Source of the DNA: Flavobacteriales bacterium
Lineage (GTDB): Bacteria > Bacteroidota > Bacteroidia > Flavobacteriales_F > PHOS-HE28
Reading direction: 5' to 3'
DNA: 64,000 nucleotides
Assembly (NCBI GenBank): GCA_016703005.1
Contig: JADJCX010000033.1
Span: forward strand, 186,001-250,000
Below the pieces are notes generated by a model that was given only the letters and a program-made list of their open reading frames with translations, did no database searches and had not been told where the DNA came from. This document shows, one piece after another, positions 27,062 through 34,818 of the stretch (the first letter of the stretch is position 1; each line of letters starts with the position of its first letter). Both the position numbers and the translations under genes were made by a program.

Positions 27062-27421
27062 CTATGGTGCTGCTATGAGGCTGGGCGTTACCGGGTTGCT
27101 GATATCGAAAACCATGAGGTTGTTACTCGCGGAGTTCACCAAGTACATGTAGTTGCCCATCACGGCCGCGGAACGAGGGCTCGTACCGGTTGCGACGGTG
27201 GCAACCAGGCTGGGTGCAGCCGGGTTGCTGATGTTGAACACCGACATATTGCTACTTCCGAAGTTCAACACATAAGCGTAATTGCCCGCCACGGTCAAAG
27301 CACGCGGACTGGTTCCGGTGGCGATGGTGGCGCTGAGGCTGGGCGCGGCCGGGTTGCTGATGTTGAACACCATCATGTTGTTGCTGAAGGCGTTCACCAC
27401 GTAAGCGTAGCTACCGGCCAC
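27062..27421 (-). CDS. Fragment 3 of the broken S74 protein: LVIVD repeats
   Basis: An open segment of 119 codons containing three successive repeats of the form AYVVNAFSNNMMVFNISNPAAP, each about 43 residues. It has no start or stop of its own and joins fragments on both sides by frame changes. Neighbouring pieces 26809-27039 and 26453-26791 carry further repeats of the same type. Confidence 0.4.
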   Translation of the reverse strand: MAGSYAYVVNAFSNNMMVFNISNPAAPSLSATIATGTSPRALTVAGNYAYVLNFGSSNMSVFNISNPAAPSLVATVATGTSPRSAAVMGNYMYLVNSASNNLMVFDISNPVTPSLIAAP

Positions 27422-27490
27422 GGCCCACGTCAGTGGGGTCTGGAGTCGATACCGGTGGTGATGGTGGCCGTGGTGCTCAAGCAGGCGAGG

Positions 27491-28318
27491 TTACCTCCTG
27501 GCACGTTCCCGCTCCCGAAAATGCTCTCCGCGCTCAGGTTCTGCCAGCTGGCATTTCCGTTGGCATCGCTGGTGAGGATGTTGCCGCCCTGTGACCGTCG
27601 GCCAGTAGTGTTGTGCCAGCCATGCAACTTGGCCGCTGGGGTGGTGGGTGCCAATGCCACATTGGCTTCGATGGCTCCACTCGCCGGTGCGGCTGTTTGT
27701 GCCGGAGTAGGTGGCGCCGCCGCCCTCCTTCCACATCAATCTGCTGGCGGGCGTGGTGGTGCCGATCCCCACGTTGCCACCGTTCGTGTTTGCGATGTGT
27801 TCGCCGTAGTTGACCCATGGTGCGGTCTGCGAGGTGATCGTACCTGTACTCGCATCCATGGTGATCATGTTCGGGCAGTAGAGATCATACACCGTCATGT
27901 TGTTGCTGTTGATGTTCACCACGTAGGCGGTGCCGCCCTCCACCGCTACGAATTGCGGGCCGGTGCCGGTGGCGATGGTGGCCCTGAGGGTGGGTGCTTC
28001 CGGGTTGCTGATGTCGAACAGCAACATGTTGTTGCTGGTGCCATAAGCGTGGTTTCCTGCCCGGCCACGGATTCGGAGCCTGTCAGCCGCGATCGTGGCC
28101 ACCAGGGCCGGAGCGGACGGAGTGCTGATGTCGAACACATGCAAGTTGTGGGACCCGGAACTCACCACGTAGGCGTGGCTGCCAGCAATGGCCACGGATT
28201 GGGGTGTGGGTCCCGTAACGACGATGGCGATCAATGTGGGCGCGGCCGGGTTGCTGATGTTGAACACCTGCATCGTGTTGCTGCCCCGGTTCACGGCGTA
28301 GAGGTAACTACCAGCCAC
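27491..28318 (-). CDS. Fragment 2 of the broken S74 protein: LVIVD repeats
   Basis: An open segment of 275 codons whose first two thirds are LVIVD-like repeats (LYAVNRGSNTMQVFNISNPAAP, HNLHVFDISTPSAPAL, NNMTVYDLYCPNMITMD). A short out-of-frame stretch (ADRLRIRGRAGNHAYG) is bounded by two compensating indels. After GNVGIGTTTPAS the translation degenerates; the remaining repeat is readable only by switching frames. The first Met is internal to the repeat and not a real start. Confidence 0.45.
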   Translation of the reverse strand: MAGSYLYAVNRGSNTMQVFNISNPAAPTLIAIVVTGPTPQSVAIAGSHAYVVSSGSHNLHVFDISTPSAPALVATIAADRLRIRGRAGNHAYGTSNNMLLFDISNPEAPTLRATIATGTGPQFVAVEGGTAYVVNINSNNMTVYDLYCPNMITMDASTGTITSQTAPWVNYGEHIANTNGGNVGIGTTTPASRLMWKEGGGATYSGTNSRTGEWSHRSQCGIGTHHPSGQVAWLAQHYWPTVTGRQHPHQRCQRKCQLAEPERGEHFRERERARR

Positions 28319-28371
28319 CTGGAGCGAGGTCGGTTCTGGCCCGGTATAGGTGGTGGAGACCAGGCTGGGCG

Positions 28372-29517
28372 CTAAAGGGGCAATGATGTCGTACGTGAGG
28401 ATGCGCTCCGGCGAGTTGTGAGCGACACGTACAGGAAGTTCCCGGATATGGCCACCGACCGAGGGTACAACCCTATGTTAACGCTGCCTTCAAGTACCGG
28501 CGCCGATGGAACGCTGATATCATAGATGCGCATCGAACTGCCGCCGGATGTGATGACGTAGGCGTAGCCACCGCCGATGGCCATGGAGATCGGCAGCATG
28601 TCGATGCCGCTTACGGTGCTTGCAAGAACAGGTGCAGCCGGCGTGCTGATATTGAACACGTTCATGGATCCGTCATCCTGGTTCAGGACATAGGCATGAT
28701 CTCCGTTGATCGTCACGAAACGGGGTTTCAACCCTGTTCCTATAGCGGCCGTTTGACTCGCACAGCCTAAGGTGCCCCCCGGCACGTTCCCGCTGCCGAA
28801 AACGCTCTCCGCGCTCAGGTTCTGCCAACTCGCGTTGCCGTTCGCATCGCTGGTGAGCACCTTGGCTGCGCCTTGTGAGCCGTCCTGGTATTTGATGCCG
28901 CCCACCACATGCAATGTGGTGTCCGGCGCGCTGGTGCCGATGCCCACGCGCCTGCCATTGTTGTGCAGGGTATCGCCGCTCAACACCCAACCGGGCGTAC
29001 CGGCCAGGCTGGAGAGGTCCACGCCGTTGCCGCCGGTGATGTAGAGCGTGTCGTTGCTCAGCGTGAGCGTTTGCGGTACGCTGGTGGTATTGCTATCGCT
29101 GGTGAGGGCGTGCATGGCGAAGGGCACTGCCTTGAAGGGCCCGCCGCTGAGGAAGGTGTAGTTGGTGCCGCCGGTCACATCCACCGCCACGCTGTAGGTG
29201 ATGGGTTGTCCGCTGGCCCACTGCACATCAGCGAACGTGGGAATGGCCGAGCCGCCCACCGGCGTGCCCTGCCCGATGGTGAGGGCGATGAGCCCGTAGG
29301 CGTCGGTGCTGGCGCCGTGCGTCTCCACGTAGGTGTCCGAGGGGCCCACCTGAATGGTCACTTGCACGCCCACGGGCTGGCTGGGCACGGGGTCGCCAAC
29401 GTTGTCGCGTACCACGGCCTGGTAGCTGAAGCCACTGAAGTTCTGCGCGATGCCTTGCACCCCGATGAGGAGGGTGAAGGCGAGCAGCAACGAACGGAAC
29501 GAATGCGTAGAGAGCAT
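28372..29517 (-). CDS. Fragment 1 of the broken S74 protein: signal peptide and N-terminal domain
   Basis: An open segment of 381 codons with the true start. It contains the signal peptide, the tail-fibre-like N-terminal domain, one VGIGTSAPDTTLHVVGG repeat, an AAKVLTSDANGNASWQNLSAE unit and the first LVIVD repeats. The last about 20 residues (TTRRSASSRTTSLPL) are out of frame; in the other frame the protein continues AHNSPERILTYDIIAPLAPSL into the next fragment, placing the indel near 28425. Confidence 0.6.
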   Translation of the reverse strand: MLSTHSFRSLLLAFTLLIGVQGIAQNFSGFSYQAVVRDNVGDPVPSQPVGVQVTIQVGPSDTYVETHGASTDAYGLIALTIGQGTPVGGSAIPTFADVQWASGQPITYSVAVDVTGGTNYTFLSGGPFKAVPFAMHALTSDSNTTSVPQTLTLSNDTLYITGGNGVDLSSLAGTPGWVLSGDTLHNNGRRVGIGTSAPDTTLHVVGGIKYQDGSQGAAKVLTSDANGNASWQNLSAESVFGSGNVPGGTLGCASQTAAIGTGLKPRFVTINGDHAYVLNQDDGSMNVFNISTPAAPVLASTVSGIDMLPISMAIGGGYAYVITSGGSSMRIYDISVPSAPVLEGSVNIGLYPRSVAISGNFLYVSLTTRRSASSRTTSLPL

Positions 29518-29593
29518 GGTGTTGGTTTTCGGTGAGGCAAAGCAGCCGTGTTACCGCGCACGCATCAATCGGGTATCCCTATGATGTTGCTGC

Positions 29594-29600
29594 TACCTTG
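29594..29600 (+). promoter_or_regulatory. Candidate -7 element for sensor kinase gene
   Basis: TACCTTG, a TAnnTTG variant of the Bacteroidota -7 box, lies 12 bases before the ATG at 29613, implying a very short leader. Weak evidence by itself, stronger as one of several similar sites in the window. Confidence 0.3.
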
Positions 29601-29612
29601 TCATAGGATCCT

Positions 29613-31088
29613 ATGATGCATGCACAGTGGTTCCGCGCAAGCTGCGTAACGTTGGCGCGGATGCGCCGGTCATCGCCATTCACACACGCCAGAGCTGCCG
29701 TGCATTGCATGGCCGGTCTTCTCCTTGCAGGCGCATGGCTGTGCACAGGCACGGCCTACGCCCAGTTGGACACCGTGGATGTCCAACTCGACGCCATCAC
29801 CGTGGAGGACGGCCTGCCCATGGGCTATGTGCTGGCCATGGCGCAGGACAGCACGGGCTACCTCTGGCTAGGCACCAACGATGGCCTCGCGCGATACGAT
29901 GGATACGACTTCACCGTGTTCCGCCAAGATGCGCAGGACAGCAGCAGCATCGGCGCGAACCGCATCAGCAGTTTGCTGGTGGATCGTGAAGGCTACCTGT
30001 GGGTGGGCTTTGCGCCTTTCGGTCTGGACCGCTACGATCCACGTACAGGGCGCTTCGCGCATGTGCGGGTGGATGGCTTGGGTGCTGATGTGCGATCTAC
30101 CCTGCTGGCGGATCTCTGCCTTGATGCACGAGGGCGGGTATGGATGACCGCTACGATACCGAACGACGTCGTGGCCTACGTCGTGGATCCTGCATTACCA
30201 GGCCCACTGGTTGTGATGGAGCCGCGCGAACTGCGTCCGCCCATCGCACCGTTGCGGAATGCTTTCGCCTTCATCGGTCCCGGCGGCGATCCGTGGTTCA
30301 CCAGCCCGGATACCATTCGCTGCGCACACTATGGAAGCGACGGCTCTGTTCAACTGACCGATCGGGCGCACAGCATCCCTTGGTGGATGGACGATGGCAT
30401 CCGGCAGTCACCGATCCTGATGACCGACCCTGTGAGCAGCACCATGCTGGTGACCGAGCCTGGTTACCTCACCCGCATGAACGCTGGCAAGGCAGCTCCC
30501 TTGGATACGATCCACCTGCCTTTGGCCGATCACAGGAAATGCAAGGTGCTTGACTCCCACGGTCGGCTTTGGGCGGACCGTTACGAGGAACTCGATTCGC
30601 GGGTGGACGTGGTGTCTGGCAGAACGGAGGTCGTGAAGACCTTCGTCGAGGGCGCCGCCGGTGGGCGCTCGCCGATCAATGGGTTGACCCCGATCTTGGA
30701 GGACCGGGCCGGTAACATCTGGCATCAATCAGGCGGCTACGGCCTGTTCTGGTCGAACACGCGCAACGAACGTTTCAAGCGGGTGGGTGCTGGAGATCTG
30801 ATCGGCCTCAATGCGGGTAATGTGGACGGGACCGTGCTGATCAGCAACGTCGGTAGGGGACCGGTCGCGCGGTACCTGATCTCCAAGGAGGTCTGGAAAG
30901 GCCATCCCCAGCGTATCCCCGCATCGCGACTACTTGATGTTCGGTGCCGTGGACGATCAAGGCAGGTTGTGGGCGGCCGAAGTGGTTCCGGGCTCACGCG
31001 CTATCCGGGTCGTGCTCTTCGAGAACGATCGCCGCATCGATGTCCCGTCCCTCGCGAACGATCGCAGCCGTGCGATCCTGCCGGGTAG
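29613..31088 (+). CDS. Sensor kinase fragment 1: signal peptide and propeller
   Basis: 491 open codons from ATG 29613. Residues up to about 434 read as genuine Reg_prop propeller sequence; the tail after HPQRIPA is out of frame and arginine-rich, ending at 31088. Internal ATGs at 29661 and 29709 could also supply the signal peptide (the last gives MAGLLLAGAWLCTGTAYAQ). Confidence 0.5.
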   Translation: MMHAQWFRASCVTLARMRRSSPFTHARAAVHCMAGLLLAGAWLCTGTAYAQLDTVDVQLDAITVEDGLPMGYVLAMAQDSTGYLWLGTNDGLARYDGYDFTVFRQDAQDSSSIGANRISSLLVDREGYLWVGFAPFGLDRYDPRTGRFAHVRVDGLGADVRSTLLADLCLDARGRVWMTATIPNDVVAYVVDPALPGPLVVMEPRELRPPIAPLRNAFAFIGPGGDPWFTSPDTIRCAHYGSDGSVQLTDRAHSIPWWMDDGIRQSPILMTDPVSSTMLVTEPGYLTRMNAGKAAPLDTIHLPLADHRKCKVLDSHGRLWADRYEELDSRVDVVSGRTEVVKTFVEGAAGGRSPINGLTPILEDRAGNIWHQSGGYGLFWSNTRNERFKRVGAGDLIGLNAGNVDGTVLISNVGRGPVARYLISKEVWKGHPQRIPASRLLDVRCRGRSRQVVGGRSGSGLTRYPGRALRERSPHRCPVPRERSQPCDPAG

Positions 31089-32250
31089 GAACAACACGCT
31101 ATGGGTGGTCTCTTGCGATACGGTCGATGTCTTGACAAGCCTGGTGCATGTTGATGCTCGCACGGGTGACATCATTCGCCGCTACACGCCACCCCCGGTT
31201 TTCGGTTCTGGTGCCAACGAGCAGATCAAATCGATCACTCACCATCCCGATGGCACCATCTGGATGGGTACGGAACGCGGCCTGCACCACTTGGACCCCA
31301 AGACGGGTGTTTGGAAGGTCTACCGGCATGATGAACGCGATCCGCATTCGCTGCCGAGCGACCTGGTCCTCACCACCTGCCTGGACCCGGCCGATCCGGA
31401 GCACGTGCTCTGGGTGGGCACGAACGGCGGTGGCCTCGCGCGCTTCGACCTGCGCACACGAAAATTCAAGCGATACACAACCAAGGACGGCTTGCCGAAC
31501 AATGTGATCTACGGCATCCTGAGCGATGCGCGCAAGAACCTGTGGATCGGCACCAACCAGGGCTTATGCCAATTCGATCCGCATTCGGGTGCGATGACGA
31601 CGTACACCACGGAGGACGGCTTACCCAGCAACGAATTCAACACCTACAGCTACGCGAAGGCCGATAACGGCGAACTCTGGTTCGAGGGCATGGGCGGTGC
31701 CTTCCACTTCAACCCCGAGGACTTCTACGAGACGATCCCCGCGTCGCCTACGGTGATCACCAGCCTGAAGCTCGTGGGCAAGGCTGTGACAGTGGCCGGT
31801 CTCGGCAACGCCACCGGTGAAGGCTACGAACTCCCTGCGCCCATCGAGTACGTGCGCAGCATCACCCTGCCGTACAGCGAGCGCATGATCACCTTCTCCT
31901 TCGCGTGCATGGACCACACCGCACCGCTGAAGAACACGTTCCGCTACAGGCTCGAGAACTTCAGCAAGGACTGGGTGGAAGTGGGCACCGTGCACGAGGC
32001 CACCTTCACCAACCTCGATCCCGGCACCTACACCTTCCGCGTGCAAGGGCGCAACAGCGCGGGCGTTTTGGATGAACGCGGCGCGGCGATGCAACTCATC
32101 ATCACGCCGCCGTGGTGGGGCACCTGGTGGTTCAGGATCATTGCGGCGCTATCCATAACAGCCGGAGTGGTCGCCTTCTACCGCTACCGCCTGGCGCAAG
32201 CGGTGAAAGTGGTGCGCGTGCGAGCGCATCGCGCGCGACCTTCACGATGA
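30937..32250 (+). CDS. Sensor kinase fragment 2: propeller, Y_Y_Y and membrane helix
   Basis: About 437 open codons beginning MFGAVDDQGRLWAAEV. It contains the remaining propeller blades, the Y_Y_Y domain (ITFSFACMDHTAPLKNTFRYR ... TYTFRVQGRNSAG) and the membrane helix. The final residues (AHRARPSR) are out of frame; the kinase core continues one base over. Confidence 0.5.
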   Translation: MFGAVDDQGRLWAAEVVPGSRAIRVVLFENDRRIDVPSLANDRSRAILPGRNNTLWVVSCDTVDVLTSLVHVDARTGDIIRRYTPPPVFGSGANEQIKSITHHPDGTIWMGTERGLHHLDPKTGVWKVYRHDERDPHSLPSDLVLTTCLDPADPEHVLWVGTNGGGLARFDLRTRKFKRYTTKDGLPNNVIYGILSDARKNLWIGTNQGLCQFDPHSGAMTTYTTEDGLPSNEFNTYSYAKADNGELWFEGMGGAFHFNPEDFYETIPASPTVITSLKLVGKAVTVAGLGNATGEGYELPAPIEYVRSITLPYSERMITFSFACMDHTAPLKNTFRYRLENFSKDWVEVGTVHEATFTNLDPGTYTFRVQGRNSAGVLDERGAAMQLIITPPWWGTWWFRIIAALSITAGVVAFYRYRLAQAVKVVRVRAHRARPSR

Positions 32251-32263
32251 GATCGGTTCCACC

Positions 32264-32878
32264 TTGAGCAGTGTGCAGTTGTACAGTGCCGTGGCCGAGA
32301 GCAAGACCAAAGGCACCCAACCCGAAACGCACGAACTGTTGGGCCGGATCACCGAAGGCACCACCTCTGTGCTGGAGGCCATGAACGATATCGTGTGGGC
32401 CGTGAACGCCGAGAACGATGACCTGGCCCATGTGGTGCAACGCATGAACAGCTATGCCGAGCGCATGGCGGACGCGCGTGATTGTGCGCTCCGTTTCGAG
32501 GTGCAGGAGGGCATCGCCTCACAGCCCCTGGGCATGACACAGCGCAAGAACCTCTACCTCATCTTCAAGGAGGCGCTCAACAATGCGATGAAGTATTCGG
32601 CGTGCAAGAACCTGCTCATCGAACTGCGCAAAGAAGGTTCCGGCCACCTCTTGCGGGTCCGGGACGATGGCATCGGATTCGAGGTGGATGCGCAACGGCC
32701 GGATAACCTCGGTGGCAACGGACTTGGCAACATGCGTCGCCGCGCCGACGAGATGGGCGGCACCTTGCACGTGCGTTCGGCCCCGGGGCAAGGCACCACC
32801 GTGGAACTGCGCTTCTCCGCCGTGCCGGGCGAAATATCAGTGGATCATATGAGCAGCCCCGTCGATACGCCCCGGTAA
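32264..32878 (+). CDS. Sensor kinase fragment 3: dimerisation and ATPase domains
   Basis: 204 open codons. The phosphoacceptor helix (DLHDEIG) lies just upstream, in the same frame, before the first start codon, so a protein made from this piece alone would lack the histidine. It contains ATP-binding N box (EALNNAMKY), G1 box (DDGIGF) and G2 box (GNGLGNMRRR). Confidence 0.5.
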   Translation: MSSVQLYSAVAESKTKGTQPETHELLGRITEGTTSVLEAMNDIVWAVNAENDDLAHVVQRMNSYAERMADARDCALRFEVQEGIASQPLGMTQRKNLYLIFKEALNNAMKYSACKNLLIELRKEGSGHLLRVRDDGIGFEVDAQRPDNLGGNGLGNMRRRADEMGGTLHVRSAPGQGTTVELRFSAVPGEISVDHMSSPVDTPR

Positions 32879-32883
32879 TTTCG
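32876..32883 (+). promoter_or_regulatory. Candidate -7 element before response-regulator gene
   Basis: TAATTTCG followed by CCC, lying only 5 bases before the ATG at 32889. It overlaps the end of the kinase gene. If used, the transcript would be leaderless or nearly so; it may be chance. Confidence 0.2.
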
Positions 32884-32888
32884 CCCAC

Positions 32889-33527
32889 ATGAAAGTGCGT
32901 GTTGCCGTGTTCGACGACCATGCCAAACGGCGTGATGGCCTGCGCATGCTCATCGATTCCACGGACAACCTGGAATGCGTCGGCCTCTTCGCCGATTGCC
33001 GCGACGTGGTGCGCCATGTGCTGGAGTGCAAACCGGACGTGGTGCTCATGGACATCGACATGCCGCATGTGGACGGGGTGCAGGGGGTGATCCTCCTGCG
33101 CAAGCAGTTCAAGGACCTGAAGATCCTGATGCAAACGGTCTTCGAGGACAACGAGAAAATATTCGCCGCGATCCTCGCCGGTGCCGATGGCTACCTGCTG
33201 AAGCAGACCTCACCCACCAAGTTGTTGGAAGCGATCGTGGAGGTCACGCAAGGCGGTGCACCCATGACACCCGCCATCGCCAAGAAGGTCTTGCAACTCT
33301 TCGCGCAGCGCAGCGGCGCAGCCAAGCCGAACGATTTCCAACTCACCGAGCGCGAGACGGAGATCCTGAAATTGCTGGTGGACGGCTTCAGCTACAAGTC
33401 CATCGCGGCCAAGTGCTACATCAGCTCCGGCACGGTGAACACGCACATCAGCCACATCTACGAAAAGCTGCAGGTGAATTCCATGGCCAGCGCGGTGAGC
33501 GTGGCACTGCGGGAGGGTTTGGTGTGA
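32889..33527 (+). CDS. LuxR/NarL-family response regulator
   Basis: A 212-residue two-domain regulator. The receiver domain (1-120) has acidic pocket Asp9-Asp10, phosphoacceptor Asp55 in VVLMDIDMP and Lys105 in GYLLKQTS. The conserved Thr/Ser before the fourth loop reads ILMQTVFEDNE. The C-terminal LuxR-type helix-turn-helix (about 145-210) reads LTERETEILKLLVDGFSYKSIAAKCYISSGTVNTHISHIYEKL in segments. It lies 10 bases behind the Reg_prop sensor kinase and is its presumed partner. Unlike the kinase, this gene is intact. Confidence 0.93.
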   Translation: MKVRVAVFDDHAKRRDGLRMLIDSTDNLECVGLFADCRDVVRHVLECKPDVVLMDIDMPHVDGVQGVILLRKQFKDLKILMQTVFEDNEKIFAAILAGADGYLLKQTSPTKLLEAIVEVTQGGAPMTPAIAKKVLQLFAQRSGAAKPNDFQLTERETEILKLLVDGFSYKSIAAKCYISSGTVNTHISHIYEKLQVNSMASAVSVALREGLV

Positions 33528-33560
33528 GTGCGGATCGGTCCGAATGTTCCACAGCAGGCG

Positions 33561-33667
33561 TACTGGTTCGAGGGCAAGACCAGGACTACGAGGAGAACCG
33601 CAAGAAGCGTTTAGGTGGGGATCTCGTGCCGCACCGGATGAAGTACCGGAAGCTGGTGCGGGGTTGA
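33561..33667 (+). pseudogene. Relic of an ettA 3' end
   Basis: These 107 bases match the last 108 bases of ettA (22987-23094). Translated past a one-base deletion near 33577 they give DYEENRKKRLGGD-LVPHRMKYRKLVRG and a stop, differing from EttA by one residue (Leu for Ile) despite several synonymous changes. Upstream sequence is unrelated, so only the tail is present. It lies 33 bases after the response-regulator gene and is followed by a terminator in a position like that of ettA. Confidence 0.85.
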
Positions 33668-33702
33668 TCAGAAGATCAGACAATAGGACGATCAGAAAAC
33701 GA

Positions 33703-33728
33703 GAAGCCCCGACACGTCGGGGCTTCTG
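33703..33728. terminator. Hairpin terminator
   Basis: An inverted repeat with AGAAGCCCCGAC in the left arm and its complement in the right (33703-33714 and 33717-33728), flanked by A and T residues. It separates the ettA relic from the convergent T9SS-protein gene. Confidence 0.8.
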
Positions 33729-33746
33729 CTTACAGGATCCTTATCG

Positions 33747-34685
33747 CTATTCGAACGTGCAGCGTACGTTCTTGACCATCTGACCGCGACGGCGGAGAAC
33801 GATGGTGTACGCGCCGCTGGGCAGATTCCCATGATCAATGGTGATGCGCTCCGTGCCGCTGATCCCTTCGGAGCGATGCGATCGCCCCAGCACATCCATC
33901 AGTTCCCAGCTGTCCGTTCCGGTCCGGCTTACGTCCAATACTGCCACATCGATGATGGGGTTGGGGAATAGCGTGGGTGCATCGTGTGTCGACGCAGCGA
34001 CATCGCCCAAGCCTTCCGCTCCCTGCTCTTGGAGTATGACGTTGTCGACGTAGTAGTAGTTCTCCGTTCCGGGGCACGATCCAGAGAGGATCAACACATT
34101 ACAATCGGGCGGTGCGATGAAGGTGAGGCTATGCGTTCCCCACTGCGTATTACTGATCGTGTTGTAGGGTACGGTGGCCAGCAGCTGAACGGACGGTGAA
34201 CCCGTGGGACAGAGGGGGAAGATGGTATCGATGTTGGAGAACAGGTGGAAGTCGTCAGTCCCCGTGCTGAACATGCCGGTTTGGCAAGTGAACAGGTCCA
34301 CGCTCAGGGTGTACGCCAGGCCTTCGACCAAGGGCGTGCTCAGCTTTTGGTAGATCGCCTCGTTGTAAGGAGGGTTGAAGATCCTGGTGTGGAATCCCAC
34401 GTAGCGGGTTCCATCGGAGCCGATCAATGCTGGCCCGGGCAGGCAGAGGTCGTAGTTGTTCTGACCGCAGTAAATATCAACGCTGCAGATCCCGTGGTTC
34501 GGGTCCGGACCGGCTGCGTACCAGCTCACCACATTATTGTGGAATGCGCCATTGGGTGCGAACGAATTGCATGGCCCCGTATGTACCTCGAAACTTCCGT
34601 TCTCAATGAGGTTCTGCGCGTAGCCGGGTGTACACGGCAGCGCACCACAGAGGATGCCTGGTAAAGTCCAGTAGTTACGGTTCAT
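33747..34685 (-). CDS. Secreted protein with T9SS sorting domain
   Basis: A 312-residue protein starting at ATG 34685 (MNRNYWTLPGIL), signal peptide ending PGYAQ. The body (NLIENGSFEVHTGPCNSF ... WYAAGPDPN ... FTCQTGMFSTGTDDFHLFSN ... YYYVDNVILQEQG) has the jelly-roll-like pattern of carbohydrate-binding-type modules common in Bacteroidota proteins of the NGSFE group. The last about 75 residues form a type A T9SS sorting domain (LFPNPIIDVAVLDVSRTG, DVLGR, PSGAYTIVLRRRGQ). Probably surface-exposed; no enzymatic domain, ligand unknown. Confidence 0.8.
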   Translation of the reverse strand: MNRNYWTLPGILCGALPCTPGYAQNLIENGSFEVHTGPCNSFAPNGAFHNNVVSWYAAGPDPNHGICSVDIYCGQNNYDLCLPGPALIGSDGTRYVGFHTRIFNPPYNEAIYQKLSTPLVEGLAYTLSVDLFTCQTGMFSTGTDDFHLFSNIDTIFPLCPTGSPSVQLLATVPYNTISNTQWGTHSLTFIAPPDCNVLILSGSCPGTENYYYVDNVILQEQGAEGLGDVAASTHDAPTLFPNPIIDVAVLDVSRTGTDSWELMDVLGRSHRSEGISGTERITIDHGNLPSGAYTIVLRRRGQMVKNVRCTFE

Positions 34686-34818
34686 GGGTGGGTCGATAAA
34701 CGTGATCGCGGAGTATGCGCGGCACCAATAGTAACCCGACCCGCGCTCGGGTGTCACGTGAAGTCAAGGGCGGAGCATCGCCGGAAGCGCGCGGATCCGG
34801 AGCGTGCCTTCACGCCGA

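Larger units (their letters stand above)
24170..29517 (-). pseudogene. Broken LVIVD / collagen-like / S74 chaperone surface protein
   Basis: Read through its indels this is one gene of about 1780 codons. Order from the start (ATG 29517): signal peptide (LIGVQGIAQ), conserved N-terminal tail-fibre-like domain (FSYQAVVRDNVGDPV), VGIGTSAPD repeat, many LVIVD-type propeller repeats (YVVNAFSNNMMVFNISNPAAPSL), a collagen-like Gly-x-y tract (GATGPQGAVGATGATG), further GNVGIGTTTPASKLDV repeats, and a peptidase S74 chaperone domain (FSDQRLKRDVRPYGDGLGA). Frames change near 28425, 28060, 27740, 27600, 27420, 27050, 26930, 26800, 26570 and 24982; an in-frame TGA at 24290-24292 separates the final coiled-coil helix (DEALNAIRAQLDANTALMQQ). 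Either a decayed gene or an assembly error. Confidence 0.75.
29613..32878 (+). pseudogene. Sensor histidine kinase (Reg_prop propeller, Y_Y_Y, HisKA_3), two frameshifts
   Basis: One gene of about 1087 codons read in three pieces. Order: signal peptide (LCTGTAYAQ), periplasmic Reg_prop beta-propeller repeats (ITVEDGLPMGYVLAMAQDSTGYLWLGT, DGLPNNVIYGILSDARKNLWIGT), Y_Y_Y domain (FRYRLENFSKDWVEV), membrane helix (WWFRIIAALSITAGVVAF), HisKA_3 phosphoacceptor (ERIARDLHDEIGS) and HATPase domain (FKEALNNAMKY, DDGIGF, GLGNMRRRADEMGG). The first break is at C4 in 30917-30920; three Cs restore RIPHRDYLMFGA. The second is near 32222; one added base restores RVRERIARDLHDE. The LuxR-type regulator follows 10 bases later, so kinase and regulator form a two-component pair. 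Confidence 0.75.
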
